40,548 nt of DNA from DATEEG01 sp035525055 (GCA_035525055.1 DATLEZ010000112.1:1-40548); one strand, 5' to 3'. Counted from the first letter of the stretch, positions 23,275 through 32,474 are shown. The notes: generated by a model not told the origin, from the sequence alone. Made by a program: numbers and translations.

Positions 23275-24374
23275 CCCGGAGCAGATTCATCGATGGCGGA
23301 GTGGGCGTTGCTGTCATCGGCTGCGGGTCGATCGGCACCTTGCGTGCCCAGATAGCCCATCGCCATCCGTCGGTCGACTATCTCGTCGTGTGTGACGTGG
23401 TCGAGGAGCGTGCCAAACGACTAGCCGATGCCTGCGAGGCGGACGCCTGGGCAACCGATCCCACCGAACTCGTCACCAGCGATCGAGTCGATGCGGTGAT
23501 CGTGGCGTCTACCGAGGATGCCCATTACATCCCTGCGATGGCTGCCCTGCAGGCCGGCAAGACCCTCCTGGTGGAAAAGCCTTTCACCATCCTTCCCGAT
23601 GAGGGCGAGAAGCTTCTGCTGGGAGCCGAGGAGTACGGCGTGAGGATCTATACAGGATTCACCCAGCGCTTCCGTCGCCGGTACCTGGCGATCAAAGAGC
23701 ACATTCTTCAGGGATACATAGGGGACGTGACCAGCGCCAAGGCCACGATCTATCTGGCCGAGTCGGTGGCCCGGGCGGTCATCTCGCGAGCACCGACCAC
23801 GACACCTTCGATCAACACGATGACCTATCTCTTCGATCTTCTCAATTGGTACCTCGGCGGTTCGCGGCCCAGTTCGGTCTTCGCCGCGGGTTCCACCAAA
23901 GGAAGGATTTACGAAGAGTTCGGCACCGTCGATTCGACCTGGTGCGTTCTCTCCTATCCCGACGGGATGGTTGCCAACCTCGGGGTCAGTTGGGAGTTGC
24001 CCGACTTCTGGCCCGCTTATGTTGCGTCGATGGACTTCGAGTTGTTCGGCCGCGGGGGCGCGATCAGCGTGAAGGACGACCATCGCGACGTTCTTATGGC
24101 GTCCCGCAAACCGATCCACTCTCCCTACACCCCCGATACCACTTCGATGCACGTCGCCATGCTCGGCTCCTACATGCCGGGCGACTGGGCTCTCGGCGAG
24201 CACTTCGGAGCCATGCAGGAAGAGACCCACGCATTCATCAATGCTGTCGGGACCGGGCGGGCCGATCCTATCCTCGCTACCGGTCAGGACGGGATGGACG
24301 TCCTCAACATTTCGCGGGCGGTCGACGAGTCGGCCCGGACGGGCGAGATCGTCGCGATCGACTGGGGCCAATAG
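23271..24374 (+). CDS. Gfo/Idh/MocA-family NAD(P)-dependent oxidoreductase
   Basis: A 367-residue dehydrogenase. The N-terminal Rossmann fold has VAVIGCGSIGTLRAQIA, and EKPFTILPDEGEKL is the family's EKP motif with the catalytic Lys. The C-terminal sheet domain includes TGFTQRFRRRYLAIKEHI. The family oxidises sugars, inositols, amino acids and, in LigC, a semialdehyde from ring cleavage; this substrate is unknown. The GTG start at 23271 overlaps the CitE-like stop by four bases, and it is followed after 23 bases by the CoA-transferase, so it belongs to the same transcript. Confidence 0.9.
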   Translation: MTRSRFIDGGVGVAVIGCGSIGTLRAQIAHRHPSVDYLVVCDVVEERAKRLADACEADAWATDPTELVTSDRVDAVIVASTEDAHYIPAMAALQAGKTLLVEKPFTILPDEGEKLLLGAEEYGVRIYTGFTQRFRRRYLAIKEHILQGYIGDVTSAKATIYLAESVARAVISRAPTTTPSINTMTYLFDLLNWYLGGSRPSSVFAAGSTKGRIYEEFGTVDSTWCVLSYPDGMVANLGVSWELPDFWPAYVASMDFELFGRGGAISVKDDHRDVLMASRKPIHSPYTPDTTSMHVAMLGSYMPGDWALGEHFGAMQEETHAFINAVGTGRADPILATGQDGMDVLNISRAVDESARTGEIVAIDWGQ

Positions 24375-24397
24375 GGGATGCGTCGAGGGATGCGTCT

Positions 24398-25612
24398 ATG
24401 AGCGCGTCGCTGCTCTCGGGAGTCACGATCCTCGAACTCGGCCAGGTCATCGCCGGGACCTATGGCGGCACCATCCTCGCCGACATGGGGGCCGAGGTGA
24501 TCAAGATCGAGCCCTTCACAGGAGACGCCGCCCGCAACGCCACGATCGCCCCACTACACGGCGAGAGTTCGATCCACCTGTTCATGAACCGCGGTAAGAA
24601 AAGTGTGGTCCTCGATCTCAAGAGCGTCGAAGGCCTCGAGATCTTCTATTCCCTCGTCGAGCAAGCCGACGTGGTCATCGACAACTTCCGGCCCGGTGTC
24701 ATGGCCCGCCTCGGAATCGACCATGAGGCCTTGAAGAAGCGCAAGCCGCCGATCATCACCGTTTCGGTCACCGGATTCGGCGAGACCGGTCCCGAACGCG
24801 ACCGGCCCGCTTTCGATCTGGTCATCCAGGCCTTCAGCGGGCACGTCGACATCACCGGCCATCCGGACGCTCCCCCCGCCCGGGTCGGGGTTCCTATTGC
24901 CGATCTGGCCGGTGGGATCTTCACGTGTATATCGGTCCTCGGTGCGCTGGTCGGGCGAGGACTCCACGGGGATGGTCACCACGCCGATGTCGCCATGCTC
25001 GACTCCCTGGTGTCGATGCTGACCTACGACGCCGTCGGGTTTCTCAACGGCAGCTCCGAGGTCAGCCGGCAAGGGACGGCTCACGCCCACATGGTTCCGT
25101 GGCAGGCGTTCGAGGTCAAGGACGGATACGTCGTCGTGGCGGTCCGCGATGAGAAGTTCTGGCGGAACCTGTGCGATGCGGTGGGTAGACCAGACTTGAA
25201 AAACGATCCCCGCACCATTGACAACAGCGCTCGGGTCGCGAACCGTCAGTTCCTTGTCGAGTTGTTGGATGAGGTTTTCATCACGCGGACGAAGGATGGA
25301 TGGATGGCGATCCTCGACGAGTTCGACATTCCCGCCGCCCCCGTCAACGACTTCGCGGGCATCTTCTCGGACCCCCAGGTCGAGGCCCGTCAAATGGTGA
25401 AGACCTACGAGCATCCGACCCTGGGCGCGATCCGCTATTCACCGAGCCCCATGAAGTTCAGCGACTGGGAGTTCCCCAACCGTCCTGCCCCGATGCTCGG
25501 CGAGCACACCCGGGAGGTGCTTTCGGACCGCCTCGGGTTCTCCTCCGAGGACATCGATCGGCTGACGGCCGGGGGGGTGGTGAAGACGTGGCCGGAGACC
25601 GATCCCGGCTGA
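24398..25612 (+). CDS. Family III CoA-transferase (CaiB/BaiF type)
   Basis: A 404-residue protein with the family's opening GVTILELGQVIAGTYGGTILADMGAEVIK broken here for length as GVTILELGQVIAG and ILADMGAEVIKIE, the block NRGKKSVVLDLK, NFRPGVMARLGI, and HHADVAMLDSLVSML, whose Asp is the usual acyl-carrying residue. It should move CoA between an acyl-CoA and a free carboxylic acid, activating the pathway substrate without ATP. ATG 24398 follows GAGGGA. The 3' end overlaps the start of the MFS transporter gene by 25 bases, implying coupled expression of activation and uptake. Confidence 0.9.
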   Translation: MSASLLSGVTILELGQVIAGTYGGTILADMGAEVIKIEPFTGDAARNATIAPLHGESSIHLFMNRGKKSVVLDLKSVEGLEIFYSLVEQADVVIDNFRPGVMARLGIDHEALKKRKPPIITVSVTGFGETGPERDRPAFDLVIQAFSGHVDITGHPDAPPARVGVPIADLAGGIFTCISVLGALVGRGLHGDGHHADVAMLDSLVSMLTYDAVGFLNGSSEVSRQGTAHAHMVPWQAFEVKDGYVVVAVRDEKFWRNLCDAVGRPDLKNDPRTIDNSARVANRQFLVELLDEVFITRTKDGWMAILDEFDIPAAPVNDFAGIFSDPQVEARQMVKTYEHPTLGAIRYSPSPMKFSDWEFPNRPAPMLGEHTREVLSDRLGFSSEDIDRLTAGGVVKTWPETDPG

Positions 25613-26790
25613 ACGTCGACGGCCCCTCGGTGCCCTCCGTCCTCTTCACGGCCACCCTGTCGGCCACACTCGGGACGCTGCCAATGTTCCTCGTCGGTGC
25701 CCTGGCCATTTTCATAAGAGCCGACCTCGGATTCGGTGAGTCCGCTCTCGGATTAGCTGCGTCCCTCTTCTACCTCTTTGCGGCCCTGGGGAGTTCGCCC
25801 GGCGGTCGTCTCGCCGAGCGAGTAGGCGAGCGGCCATCGATGGCAGTGGCCGCCGCCATCACGTTCGCCTCCAGCATCGGCCTCGCCTGGCTGACCGACG
25901 GTTGGATGGCGCTGGCCATCTGCCTGGTGCTGGCGGGGATCGCCGTCGGGATCGCCCAACCGGCATCGAGCTTGGCCCTGGTGCGGGGGATTCCATTCCA
26001 TCGGCAGGGGATGGCCTTTGGTTTGAAGCAGTCGTCCGGCGCTTTCGGGACGTTGCTGGGAGGCATGTCGGTCCCTCTCATCGGACTGACTGTGGGCTGG
26101 CGCTGGGCGTTCCTCGGTGCGGCGATCTTGTGTCTTCCCCTTATCAAGCTTCATCGCGGGTCCAGGCAACCGGATGCGATCGATCGTGGGTCGAGGAACG
26201 ACCTGGCCGTCCGGCCCCTCCGTTACCTATCGATCGCCAGCCTGTTCGCTGTGATGGGAACGAGCACGGTGGCGCCCTTCTACGTCGAGTCGGCGGTGGC
26301 GGGCGGCGTCAAGCCGGGAGTAGCGGGAGGACTCTTTGCGGTGGGCAGCGTCTCGGCGGTGGTCGGGCGCTTGATCTGGGGACATATCGCTAGTCTTCGG
26401 ACGGGCGTGCACTTCGCCATGATCGCCGGATTCCAGGCACTTGGCGCCGCCTCGTTCGTGCTGCTGGCATTTTTCGGGTCGGTGTTGCCGCTGGCCGCCG
26501 CCACCATTCTTCTCTTCGCGGCCGGGTGGGGCTGGCCGGGCCTCCTGACCTTCGCCATCGTCTCCCGCAGTCCGCAAGCGCCTGCCCTCGCCGCCGGGAT
26601 TGTCGGGTCCGGCCAATTTGGGGGCGGTATTTTTGGACCTCTGGGATTCGGACTTCTTGTCGAAGCAACCTCATACCGGGTCGCCTGGCTCACCGGGGCG
26701 GCTCTCCTGATCATCGGCGCCACGCTGTCACTTGTTGGTGGACGATCCCTCGATGCGGCCATCGAGGCCAGAACGACCAAGCAGCGATGA
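25588..26790 (+). CDS. MFS transporter
   Basis: A roughly 400-residue integral membrane protein with about 12 hydrophobic segments in two halves. The signature loop between TM2 and TM3 is present as GGRLAERVGERP, and the equivalent in the second half as GRLIWGHIASLRTG. LKQSSGAFGTLLGG in TM5 resembles MFS carriers for organic acids or drugs. GTG 25588, with GAAG just upstream, overlaps the CoA-transferase; GTG 25630 is an alternative. The stop overlaps the acyl-CoA synthetase start in ATGA. By position it probably imports the acid that the neighbouring CoA enzymes process. Confidence 0.85.
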   Translation: MAGDRSRLNVDGPSVPSVLFTATLSATLGTLPMFLVGALAIFIRADLGFGESALGLAASLFYLFAALGSSPGGRLAERVGERPSMAVAAAITFASSIGLAWLTDGWMALAICLVLAGIAVGIAQPASSLALVRGIPFHRQGMAFGLKQSSGAFGTLLGGMSVPLIGLTVGWRWAFLGAAILCLPLIKLHRGSRQPDAIDRGSRNDLAVRPLRYLSIASLFAVMGTSTVAPFYVESAVAGGVKPGVAGGLFAVGSVSAVVGRLIWGHIASLRTGVHFAMIAGFQALGAASFVLLAFFGSVLPLAAATILLFAAGWGWPGLLTFAIVSRSPQAPALAAGIVGSGQFGGGIFGPLGFGLLVEATSYRVAWLTGAALLIIGATLSLVGGRSLDAAIEARTTKQR

Positions 26791-28850
26791 CGCAACGAAC
26801 TGATCCCATCGAACTTCTGCTCAATCCGACGTCGGTCGCGATCGTCGGCCTCTCCGACGACCCCGCCAAGCACGGCGCCCGGGTTCTCGGCCACTTGAAC
26901 CGACTCGGTTTCGGAGGTGAGGTGTGGGGCGTCAACCCGAGAGTTCCCGACGTCCCGGGGGTCGAGATGTTTCCGTCGCTGCGTTCGTTGCCGGCTCCAC
27001 CCGGCGTGGTCGTCTGCGCGGTACCGGCCGGGGCCGTGGTCGATGTTGTCACTGAGGCGGGCAGGGTTGGTGCTGGCGTCGTCATCGTGTTTGCCGGAGG
27101 ATTCTCTGAAAGTGGAAAGGACGGCTTGCGTCTCCAGGAACGGCTTGTTGCTGCCGCCTCGACCGGTGGGGTTCGCATCCTCGGCCCCAACTCCGGGGGT
27201 GTCATACGGCCCGTTGCCGGCGTCGCCTTGAGCTTCCTCACTTGTCTCGACCGCCCGGTCGATCAGATCCGCTCCGGCCCGGTGGCGCTGGTAACCCAGA
27301 GCGGTGGCACCGGAAGCTATCTCCACAACCTGGCGGCGGCCCGGGGATCGGGGTTAGCAGCGTCGATTTCGACCGGGAACGAGGCCGACCTCGATGCCGC
27401 CGACGCAATCGCCGGCCTCGTCGATCGACCCGAGGTCTCGGCGATTGCGGTCGTGCTGGAGACGGTGCGAAGAGGGCCCGAATTCGTTGCGGCCCTGCGC
27501 CGATCTCGTCAAGCCGGAAAGCCAGTCGTCATTTGCCGCTTGGGGCGCAGCGAGCGCGGACGCCGGCTGATGGTGACCCACACCGGGGCTCTGGCCGGGC
27601 CCGCCCGGGTACTCGACGGGGTTCTCGACGCCGAAGGAGTGACGATCGCCGAAACACCCGCCGATCTGCTCGACGTGGCCGAAGCTATGGCGCGTGTCAG
27701 AGTCCCGGGTGGAGACCGAGTCGGCGTCGTGACGCACTCGGGTGGAATCGCGATCCTTCTGTCGGATCTCGCCGACGAGGCAGGTGTTGTCCTTCCATCA
27801 CCCGGGCCGGATCTTCGAAGCAGGCTTATCCCTCTGCTTGAACTTGGTGCTGCGGACAACCCGTTGGACATGGGAGGGATCATCGGTGGTCCCCATCGCT
27901 TTGCCCAGGTGGTGAATGCCTTCGTGAGCTCCGAGGACTACGACATGGTCCTGGCCGTTTCAACTGCTCATCCGCCGACGCACACCGAGACGAGAGCCCG
28001 CGACCTTGCCGCGTTGGACGACGCCAAGCCCGTGGTTCACCTGTGGATGGCAGGCGATGTGGGTGAAGGGGGATTGGCGATCCTCCGAGAGGCCGGGGCG
28101 GCGGTGATGGAGGAGCCGCGGGCGGCGATGGCTGCTCTGGTCGGGCTCGGACGTCTGGCCGCGGGACCGGCTCCACCTCCCCCGCGGGTAGACCTTGAAC
28201 TGAATGTCGCGGGGACATTGAGCGAGCACGCCTCGAAGGTGTTGTTGGGGAGTCTCGGTGTGACGGTGGCGACAGGGGACCTGGCGACCACCGTGGTCGA
28301 GGCCGTCGAAATCGCCAACGCGGTCGGCTACCCCGTCGTCTTGAAACTGTCCTCCTCGCAGGTCTCCCACAAAACCGAGATCGGTGGTCTGCGGACCAAC
28401 ATCCGTGATGATGCGGACGTAAGGGACGGGTTCGGTGCGTTGATCAAGGCGGGCGCCGCCGTGGGAGCGGTGACCGACGGAGTCCGGGTCGAACGCCAGA
28501 TGTCCGGTCTGGAAATGATCGTTGGGGCGGTTCGGGATGCCACCTTCGGTCCGATCGTCCTCGTCGGCCTCGGCGGCACGTTCACCGAAGCGTTTGACGA
28601 CGTCGTGGTGGCACCCGCTCCCGTCAGTCGAACCGGAGCCCTTCGAATGGTCTCGCGCCTACGAGGCCGCGGAGTCCTGTCTTCCAGCCGCCGGGGGACT
28701 CCGCCTGACATTGATTCGCTCGCATCGGTGGTCGTTCGGATCGGGGAGATCCTGGCCAACTCGGACCTCGAAGAGATCGAGATCAACCCGCTGGTCTGGA
28801 CCGGAACGTCGTGGGTAGCTCTCGATGCACTCGTTGGAGGAAAGGTGTAG
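26787..28850 (+). CDS. ADP-forming acyl-CoA synthetase (acetate-CoA ligase type, fused subunits)
   Basis: A 687-residue fused-subunit NDP-forming CoA ligase. The order is a CoA-binding domain (PTSVAIVGLSDDP), ligase domains with GPNSGGVI, TQSGGTGSYLHNLA and the phospho-His region VTHTGALAGPAR, and an ATP-grasp domain (YPVVLKLSSSQVSHKTEIGG, VGLGGTFTEAFDD, EIEINPLVW). It interconverts acyl-CoA, ADP and phosphate with acid, CoA and ATP. At the end of a CoA-thioester pathway it can recover ATP; it could also activate the substrate. ATG 26787 overlaps the MFS stop by four bases. Last gene of the six-gene rightward operon. Confidence 0.9.
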   Translation: MTQRTDPIELLLNPTSVAIVGLSDDPAKHGARVLGHLNRLGFGGEVWGVNPRVPDVPGVEMFPSLRSLPAPPGVVVCAVPAGAVVDVVTEAGRVGAGVVIVFAGGFSESGKDGLRLQERLVAAASTGGVRILGPNSGGVIRPVAGVALSFLTCLDRPVDQIRSGPVALVTQSGGTGSYLHNLAAARGSGLAASISTGNEADLDAADAIAGLVDRPEVSAIAVVLETVRRGPEFVAALRRSRQAGKPVVICRLGRSERGRRLMVTHTGALAGPARVLDGVLDAEGVTIAETPADLLDVAEAMARVRVPGGDRVGVVTHSGGIAILLSDLADEAGVVLPSPGPDLRSRLIPLLELGAADNPLDMGGIIGGPHRFAQVVNAFVSSEDYDMVLAVSTAHPPTHTETRARDLAALDDAKPVVHLWMAGDVGEGGLAILREAGAAVMEEPRAAMAALVGLGRLAAGPAPPPPRVDLELNVAGTLSEHASKVLLGSLGVTVATGDLATTVVEAVEIANAVGYPVVLKLSSSQVSHKTEIGGLRTNIRDDADVRDGFGALIKAGAAVGAVTDGVRVERQMSGLEMIVGAVRDATFGPIVLVGLGGTFTEAFDDVVVAPAPVSRTGALRMVSRLRGRGVLSSSRRGTPPDIDSLASVVVRIGEILANSDLEEIEINPLVWTGTSWVALDALVGGKV

Positions 28851-28874
28851 GAGACGTCCTTTGGCCGTTGGCGG

Positions 28875-28901
28875 GGGCTCCGACACCAAGTGCGGGAGCC
28901 C
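28875..28901. terminator. Hairpin between convergent acyl-CoA synthetase and response-regulator genes
   Basis: GGGCTCC (28875-28881) pairs with GGAGCCC (28895-28901) across a 13-base loop, in the 62 bases between the two convergent stops. No T-run; likely a GC-type terminator for one or both operons. Confidence 0.4.
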
Positions 28902-28912
28902 GGGGTCCGTTG

Positions 28913-29557
28913 CTACCCGCGTAGGAATGTCAAGACAGCGAGCACTCGCCGATTGTCTTCAGGGACATCGACAAGATCGAGCTTGGTGAAGACCGAACGG
29001 ATGTGGGTCTCGACGGTCTTGGGACTGAGGAAGAGCTGGTCGCAGATTCCCTGGTTCGATCTCCCTTCGGCCATCAAGCTCAAAAGCTCTTGCTCTCGAC
29101 GAGTGAGCCGGTCGAGCGGGTTATGACGCCGGCGACGCGCTACCAGCTCCTCTACGACCGCCCGGTCGATCACGCACTCGCCCGCGGCCACGCTGCGGCA
29201 GGCCCGGGCGACCTCTTCCACTCTGCCGACATGCTCTTTCAACAAGTAGCCAACCCCTTTGGGGCTTTCTGCGATGAGGCGCATCGCGTAGGCCGGCTCG
29301 AGGTATTGGGAAAGGACCAGGACCCCTACCGAAGGATGCCGCGACCTAATCTGCTGAGCGGCCACCAGGCCCTCATCGGTGTGGGTAGGTGGCATTCTGA
29401 TGTCGACTATCGCGACATCAGGGTGGAGTGTTGCCACCAGGGTGAGGAGCGAGGGGCTATCGGCGGCCTGCCCGACGACTTCGATGCCCAGGTCCGTCAG
29501 CAGCCGAGCCAGACCCTCCCTGATCAGCGGAGCGTCGTCGGCAATCACGACCTGCAA
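28913..29557 (-). CDS. NarL/FixJ-type response regulator
   Basis: A 214-residue two-domain regulator. The receiver domain has the acidic pair in VVIADDAPLIREGL, the phosphoacceptor Asp in IVDIRMPP and the Lys in YLLKEHVG. The C-terminal LuxR helix-turn-helix reads LTRREQELLSLMAEGRSNQG with SPKTVETHIRSVFTKL. TTG 29557 is preferred: GGAG lies five bases upstream and the receiver domain starts at once; GTG 29548 is the alternative. It overlaps the 3' end of its sensor kinase gene by 13 bases. Probable targets include its own operon and the divergent propeller gene. Confidence 0.9.
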   Translation of the reverse strand: MQVVIADDAPLIREGLARLLTDLGIEVVGQAADSPSLLTLVATLHPDVAIVDIRMPPTHTDEGLVAAQQIRSRHPSVGVLVLSQYLEPAYAMRLIAESPKGVGYLLKEHVGRVEEVARACRSVAAGECVIDRAVVEELVARRRRHNPLDRLTRREQELLSLMAEGRSNQGICDQLFLSPKTVETHIRSVFTKLDLVDVPEDNRRVLAVLTFLRG

Positions 29558-31251
29558 GGCAGCTCCGCGGTGATTGTCGTTCCCTCGCCGGAAGCCGACG
29601 CGATTCGGAGCGTGCCACCCAGCGCGGCCAGCCGATCTGACAACCCCCGCAGACCGGTTCCTGCAGCCGGGTCGGCCGCACCGACCCCATCGTCGCTCAC
29701 TGACACGACCACGCGGTCGCCGCTCGATCGTAGGTTGATCGAGACAAGGGAAGCGCCCGCGTGCTTCGTCGCATTGGTCAGGCACTCGGACACGAAGTAG
29801 TAGACGGCTAGCTCGTCGGCTTCAGGAAGTCGTCTGCCTGCGGTGCCCACTACTTCGACTGGAACCGGGGCCCGGCGAGCGAGGGCCTCGATAGCGGCGT
29901 CGAGGCCCTCGTCCATTAAGACCGTGGGATGGACTCCGCGGGCAAACTCACGTAGTTCGGCCAGCGCAGTTGCTAGTTCGCTCTGGGCTTCGAGGAGGGT
30001 CTGTGACCCGGCGGCATCGGTGGATCGGAGGCGGGCGCTCTCGAGCTTGAGGGAAAGACCGACCAGCCGTTGCTGTGCGCCATCATGCAAATCCCGTTCC
30101 AGTCGGCGACGCTCGTCGTCCTGGGCCGCCACGAGCCTCGTCCGCGAGGCTGTGACCTCGGCCAGTTGCATGCGCACCTCTGCCGCCAGTCGTTCGTTAT
30201 CGAGCGCGAACTCCGTGGTCGCTCTTACCGAGGCGACCAGGTCTCGATCGGCAAGGAGAGCCCGGTCGTGTATCAAAGCCGCCACGGGTATCCCGCCCGC
30301 GAGGATTTGGGTAACGGCCCGTTGCTCCGATTCTGCGAACTCGACTTTCTGTCCCTGCGCATCGACCCAGTCGCCTCCGACCTGGTAGGCCAGCTCAAGT
30401 GTCGGATCGCCCAGCACCCGGGAGAGACGGTCGCGTAGCGGGGCATCTCCGCCGGCACGGAGTTCGACCACCAGGGTCGAGGCCTTGGAGCGGCGCAGCG
30501 ACCTCCATACAAGGTCGGCCACGAACGCCATCGGGATCAGCAAATTGGAGGCTGCGTCGAGGCCGGCGTAGCGGTCGGCAAGATCGGGCCGCCCTACCAG
30601 CGTGGCAACAAGCAATCCGATAGTGATGGGGAGGCCAATCAAGGCCGCGAACAAAACAGGAAACGCCAAGCGTCTAGAAGCCCCCCGAAGGTGCGCCAGC
30701 CTCGAAACCATCAGGGCGGCCGTAGCGACAGCCACCGCCAACCAGGCGGCCGCCTCCCAGGTCTCGAAGGTGGCTCGCCACGGGCCGGCCGTTGCCGGAC
30801 CGAGGGCGTTGCGTTCATCCCGGCTCGTGACCACAAGGAGTGCCGAACTGGCGATGGATACGGAATATGCCACGCGGATCACCAGCCGGCCGGCCCGTGA
30901 CCAAGGTCTCCCCCCGGGATAGGTGAGGGTCAAGTGAACGAGGGCGGCCCAACCGAGGGTGCTCCCGAGCTCACCGACGGTCCACAGCCAGGACCATGTC
31001 GCGTAGCTAAAAGAAGGCAGCCACCAGGAGACCGCGACTAACAACATGAGCCTTGGTGTCAGTCCGGGTCCCCAGCGCGACAGGGCCAACGCCCCCGCGC
31101 CGGCGAACGCCCATGACACCAATAGGTCGATCAGCAAGCGTCCGCGAGGCGCTCCCGCTTCCAACGCGAGCCACGTGAGACTCAGGCCGACGACGACCAT
31201 CATCACCCACCAGGCCAGCGGATCGTCAAGTACCCTCGGCCGCGTTGTCAC
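29545..31251 (-). CDS. NarL-type sensor histidine kinase
   Basis: A 568-residue membrane kinase. The first 240 residues contain six or seven hydrophobic segments (for example WWVMMVVVGLSLTWLAL and LLVAVSWWLPSFSYATW). A cytoplasmic linker with a coiled segment follows, then the HisKA_3 box DDERRRLERDLHDGAQQRL with the phospho-His, and the ATPase domain with ECLTNATKHAGA (N-box) and SDDGVGAADPAAGTGLRGL (G-boxes). The sensed signal is unknown; with many membrane helices and no large outer domain it may sense the membrane or a lipophilic molecule. GTG start 31251. Partner of the overlapping response-regulator gene. Confidence 0.9.
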   Translation of the reverse strand: MTTRPRVLDDPLAWWVMMVVVGLSLTWLALEAGAPRGRLLIDLLVSWAFAGAGALALSRWGPGLTPRLMLLVAVSWWLPSFSYATWSWLWTVGELGSTLGWAALVHLTLTYPGGRPWSRAGRLVIRVAYSVSIASSALLVVTSRDERNALGPATAGPWRATFETWEAAAWLAVAVATAALMVSRLAHLRGASRRLAFPVLFAALIGLPITIGLLVATLVGRPDLADRYAGLDAASNLLIPMAFVADLVWRSLRRSKASTLVVELRAGGDAPLRDRLSRVLGDPTLELAYQVGGDWVDAQGQKVEFAESEQRAVTQILAGGIPVAALIHDRALLADRDLVASVRATTEFALDNERLAAEVRMQLAEVTASRTRLVAAQDDERRRLERDLHDGAQQRLVGLSLKLESARLRSTDAAGSQTLLEAQSELATALAELREFARGVHPTVLMDEGLDAAIEALARRAPVPVEVVGTAGRRLPEADELAVYYFVSECLTNATKHAGASLVSINLRSSGDRVVVSVSDDGVGAADPAAGTGLRGLSDRLAALGGTLRIASASGEGTTITAELPCRS

Positions 31252-31389
31252 GGTCAGATGATGACAGATCTCCGTCAGAGCAGGTCAGGGGTAACCCTGA
31301 ATCTGGCGGTATCCAGGGATATCCCCGACGTCCCCGGCTCCCTGAATTGATTCGATGTGGATCGGAGCTCGAGCTGAGGAGGTTCGAAA
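31252..31389. promoter_or_regulatory. Divergent control region between sensor kinase and propeller gene
   Basis: The 138 bases separate two divergent genes. CAGGG-GTAA-CCCTG and, just beyond, GGTATCC-AGG-GATATCC are short dyad-like elements, candidates for response-regulator sites. A strong ribosome site (GAGGAGG, 31376-31382) precedes the rightward gene. No definite -10/-35 pair is claimed. Confidence 0.3.
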
Positions 31390-32433
31390 ATGAGCACCAA
31401 AGAGGACCGCATCCAGGCCTCAACGGCCCCCACCCGATTCCCGGCTAGCCGATCAATCGTTCTCATCTCTCTGCTGGTAGCAGTGGGAGGAGCTGTTGCG
31501 CTGTTCGTGACCCTCGGCGGTGACCGCCCTACCACTGACCCGGTTGCTGCGACTTTGAACCTGACGGGACAACCTATTGGGATGACTTATGGCGGGGAAT
31601 CGTTGTGGATCTCGGTCAACGACCCGCCGGACTTTGCAACTGGTCGGCTCGTGCGCCTCAACCCCGGAACCGGGGATGTACAAAGCCAGCTCGACCTTGG
31701 CGGAGACGTGTCTTTCAGCGAGATGGTCGGAGATGAGCTGTGGGTGGTCGTGGAGGCGGATGACTTCAACCAGCCGATAGAGGAGCGCAGCGCGGAGCTC
31801 ATAGCTGTGGACGCCGGAACCGGCGAGGTGACGGGCCGATTTGAAACCGGAGCAGACACCAGGCAGCTGGTCTTCGGAGACGGAACGCTGTGGGTGGCGA
31901 ACGGCCATTCCGGCGACGTAATTGCCATCGATCCCGCCCTGCGGGTTCCGGTTGGCGCGCCGATCCAGGTCGGAGGCTGGCTTCTCGGCATCGACCACGC
32001 GGACGGAGCCATCTGGGTGACCCTGCCGGACGAAGGACAAGTTGCGCGGATCGACCTGGCCAGTAACAACATCGACAAGATCGATGTCGGCGGTTTTCCG
32101 GTCGGAGTCGTGGTGACATCCGGAGGGGTCTATGTCGCAGATCCAGATCGCGGCCTGATACGAATTGATCCTCAAACGTTCCAGGTTGGTGATCCAATCG
32201 ACCTCGGTGGGGCGAGTTTCTGGCCGGTGTTCGACGGGGAGTCGGTCTGGATCGGCACGGCCCCCAGGGGCATCGTCACTCGAATCGATGCCGCTACGGG
32301 GGAGAAAGTCGGACCCGCCATCTTGACCGAGTCCAGTCCGCCCGAAAACGGCAACGGGATGGTGGCCATCGGGGGAGGGTCGGTTTGGGCGATGGGCAGC
32401 CAGAGTGTTGTGAGGATCGACCCGGATCGCTAG
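31390..32433 (+). CDS. Membrane-anchored beta-propeller protein
   Basis: A 347-residue protein with one N-terminal transmembrane segment (residues about 23-43: SIVLISLLVAVGGAVALFVT), then an outer domain of repeated blades: GGESLWISV, GDELWVVVE, GDGTLWVANG, ADGAIWVTLP, SGGVYVADP, GESVWIGTA, GGSVWAMGS, each followed by a RLN/AID/RID strand. This is an NHL/YVTN-like propeller of six or seven blades, usually a binding scaffold rather than an enzyme. Divergent from the two-component operon, so it may be its target or help in sensing. ATG 31390 with GAGGAGG upstream. Confidence 0.8.
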   Translation: MSTKEDRIQASTAPTRFPASRSIVLISLLVAVGGAVALFVTLGGDRPTTDPVAATLNLTGQPIGMTYGGESLWISVNDPPDFATGRLVRLNPGTGDVQSQLDLGGDVSFSEMVGDELWVVVEADDFNQPIEERSAELIAVDAGTGEVTGRFETGADTRQLVFGDGTLWVANGHSGDVIAIDPALRVPVGAPIQVGGWLLGIDHADGAIWVTLPDEGQVARIDLASNNIDKIDVGGFPVGVVVTSGGVYVADPDRGLIRIDPQTFQVGDPIDLGGASFWPVFDGESVWIGTAPRGIVTRIDAATGEKVGPAILTESSPPENGNGMVAIGGGSVWAMGSQSVVRIDPDR

Positions 32434-32474
32434 CCGATGCCTCAGCGAGGCTGTCTCGCCGAAATTGGTAGGTA

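Noticed and set aside
11641..24374. Complete protocatechuate 4,5-cleavage pathway (LigAB plus a LigC-like Gfo/Idh enzyme)
   Set aside because: No LigI, LigJ or LigU homologue is visible, the Gfo/Idh gene sits in a different operon, and the LigB iron ligand is altered.
17178..25612. Oxalate degradation (formyl-CoA transferase plus oxalyl-CoA decarboxylase)
   Set aside because: The CoA-transferase and ThDP enzyme belong to families that include these, but the acyl-CoA dehydrogenase, hydratase and CitE-like lyase have no role in oxalate breakdown.
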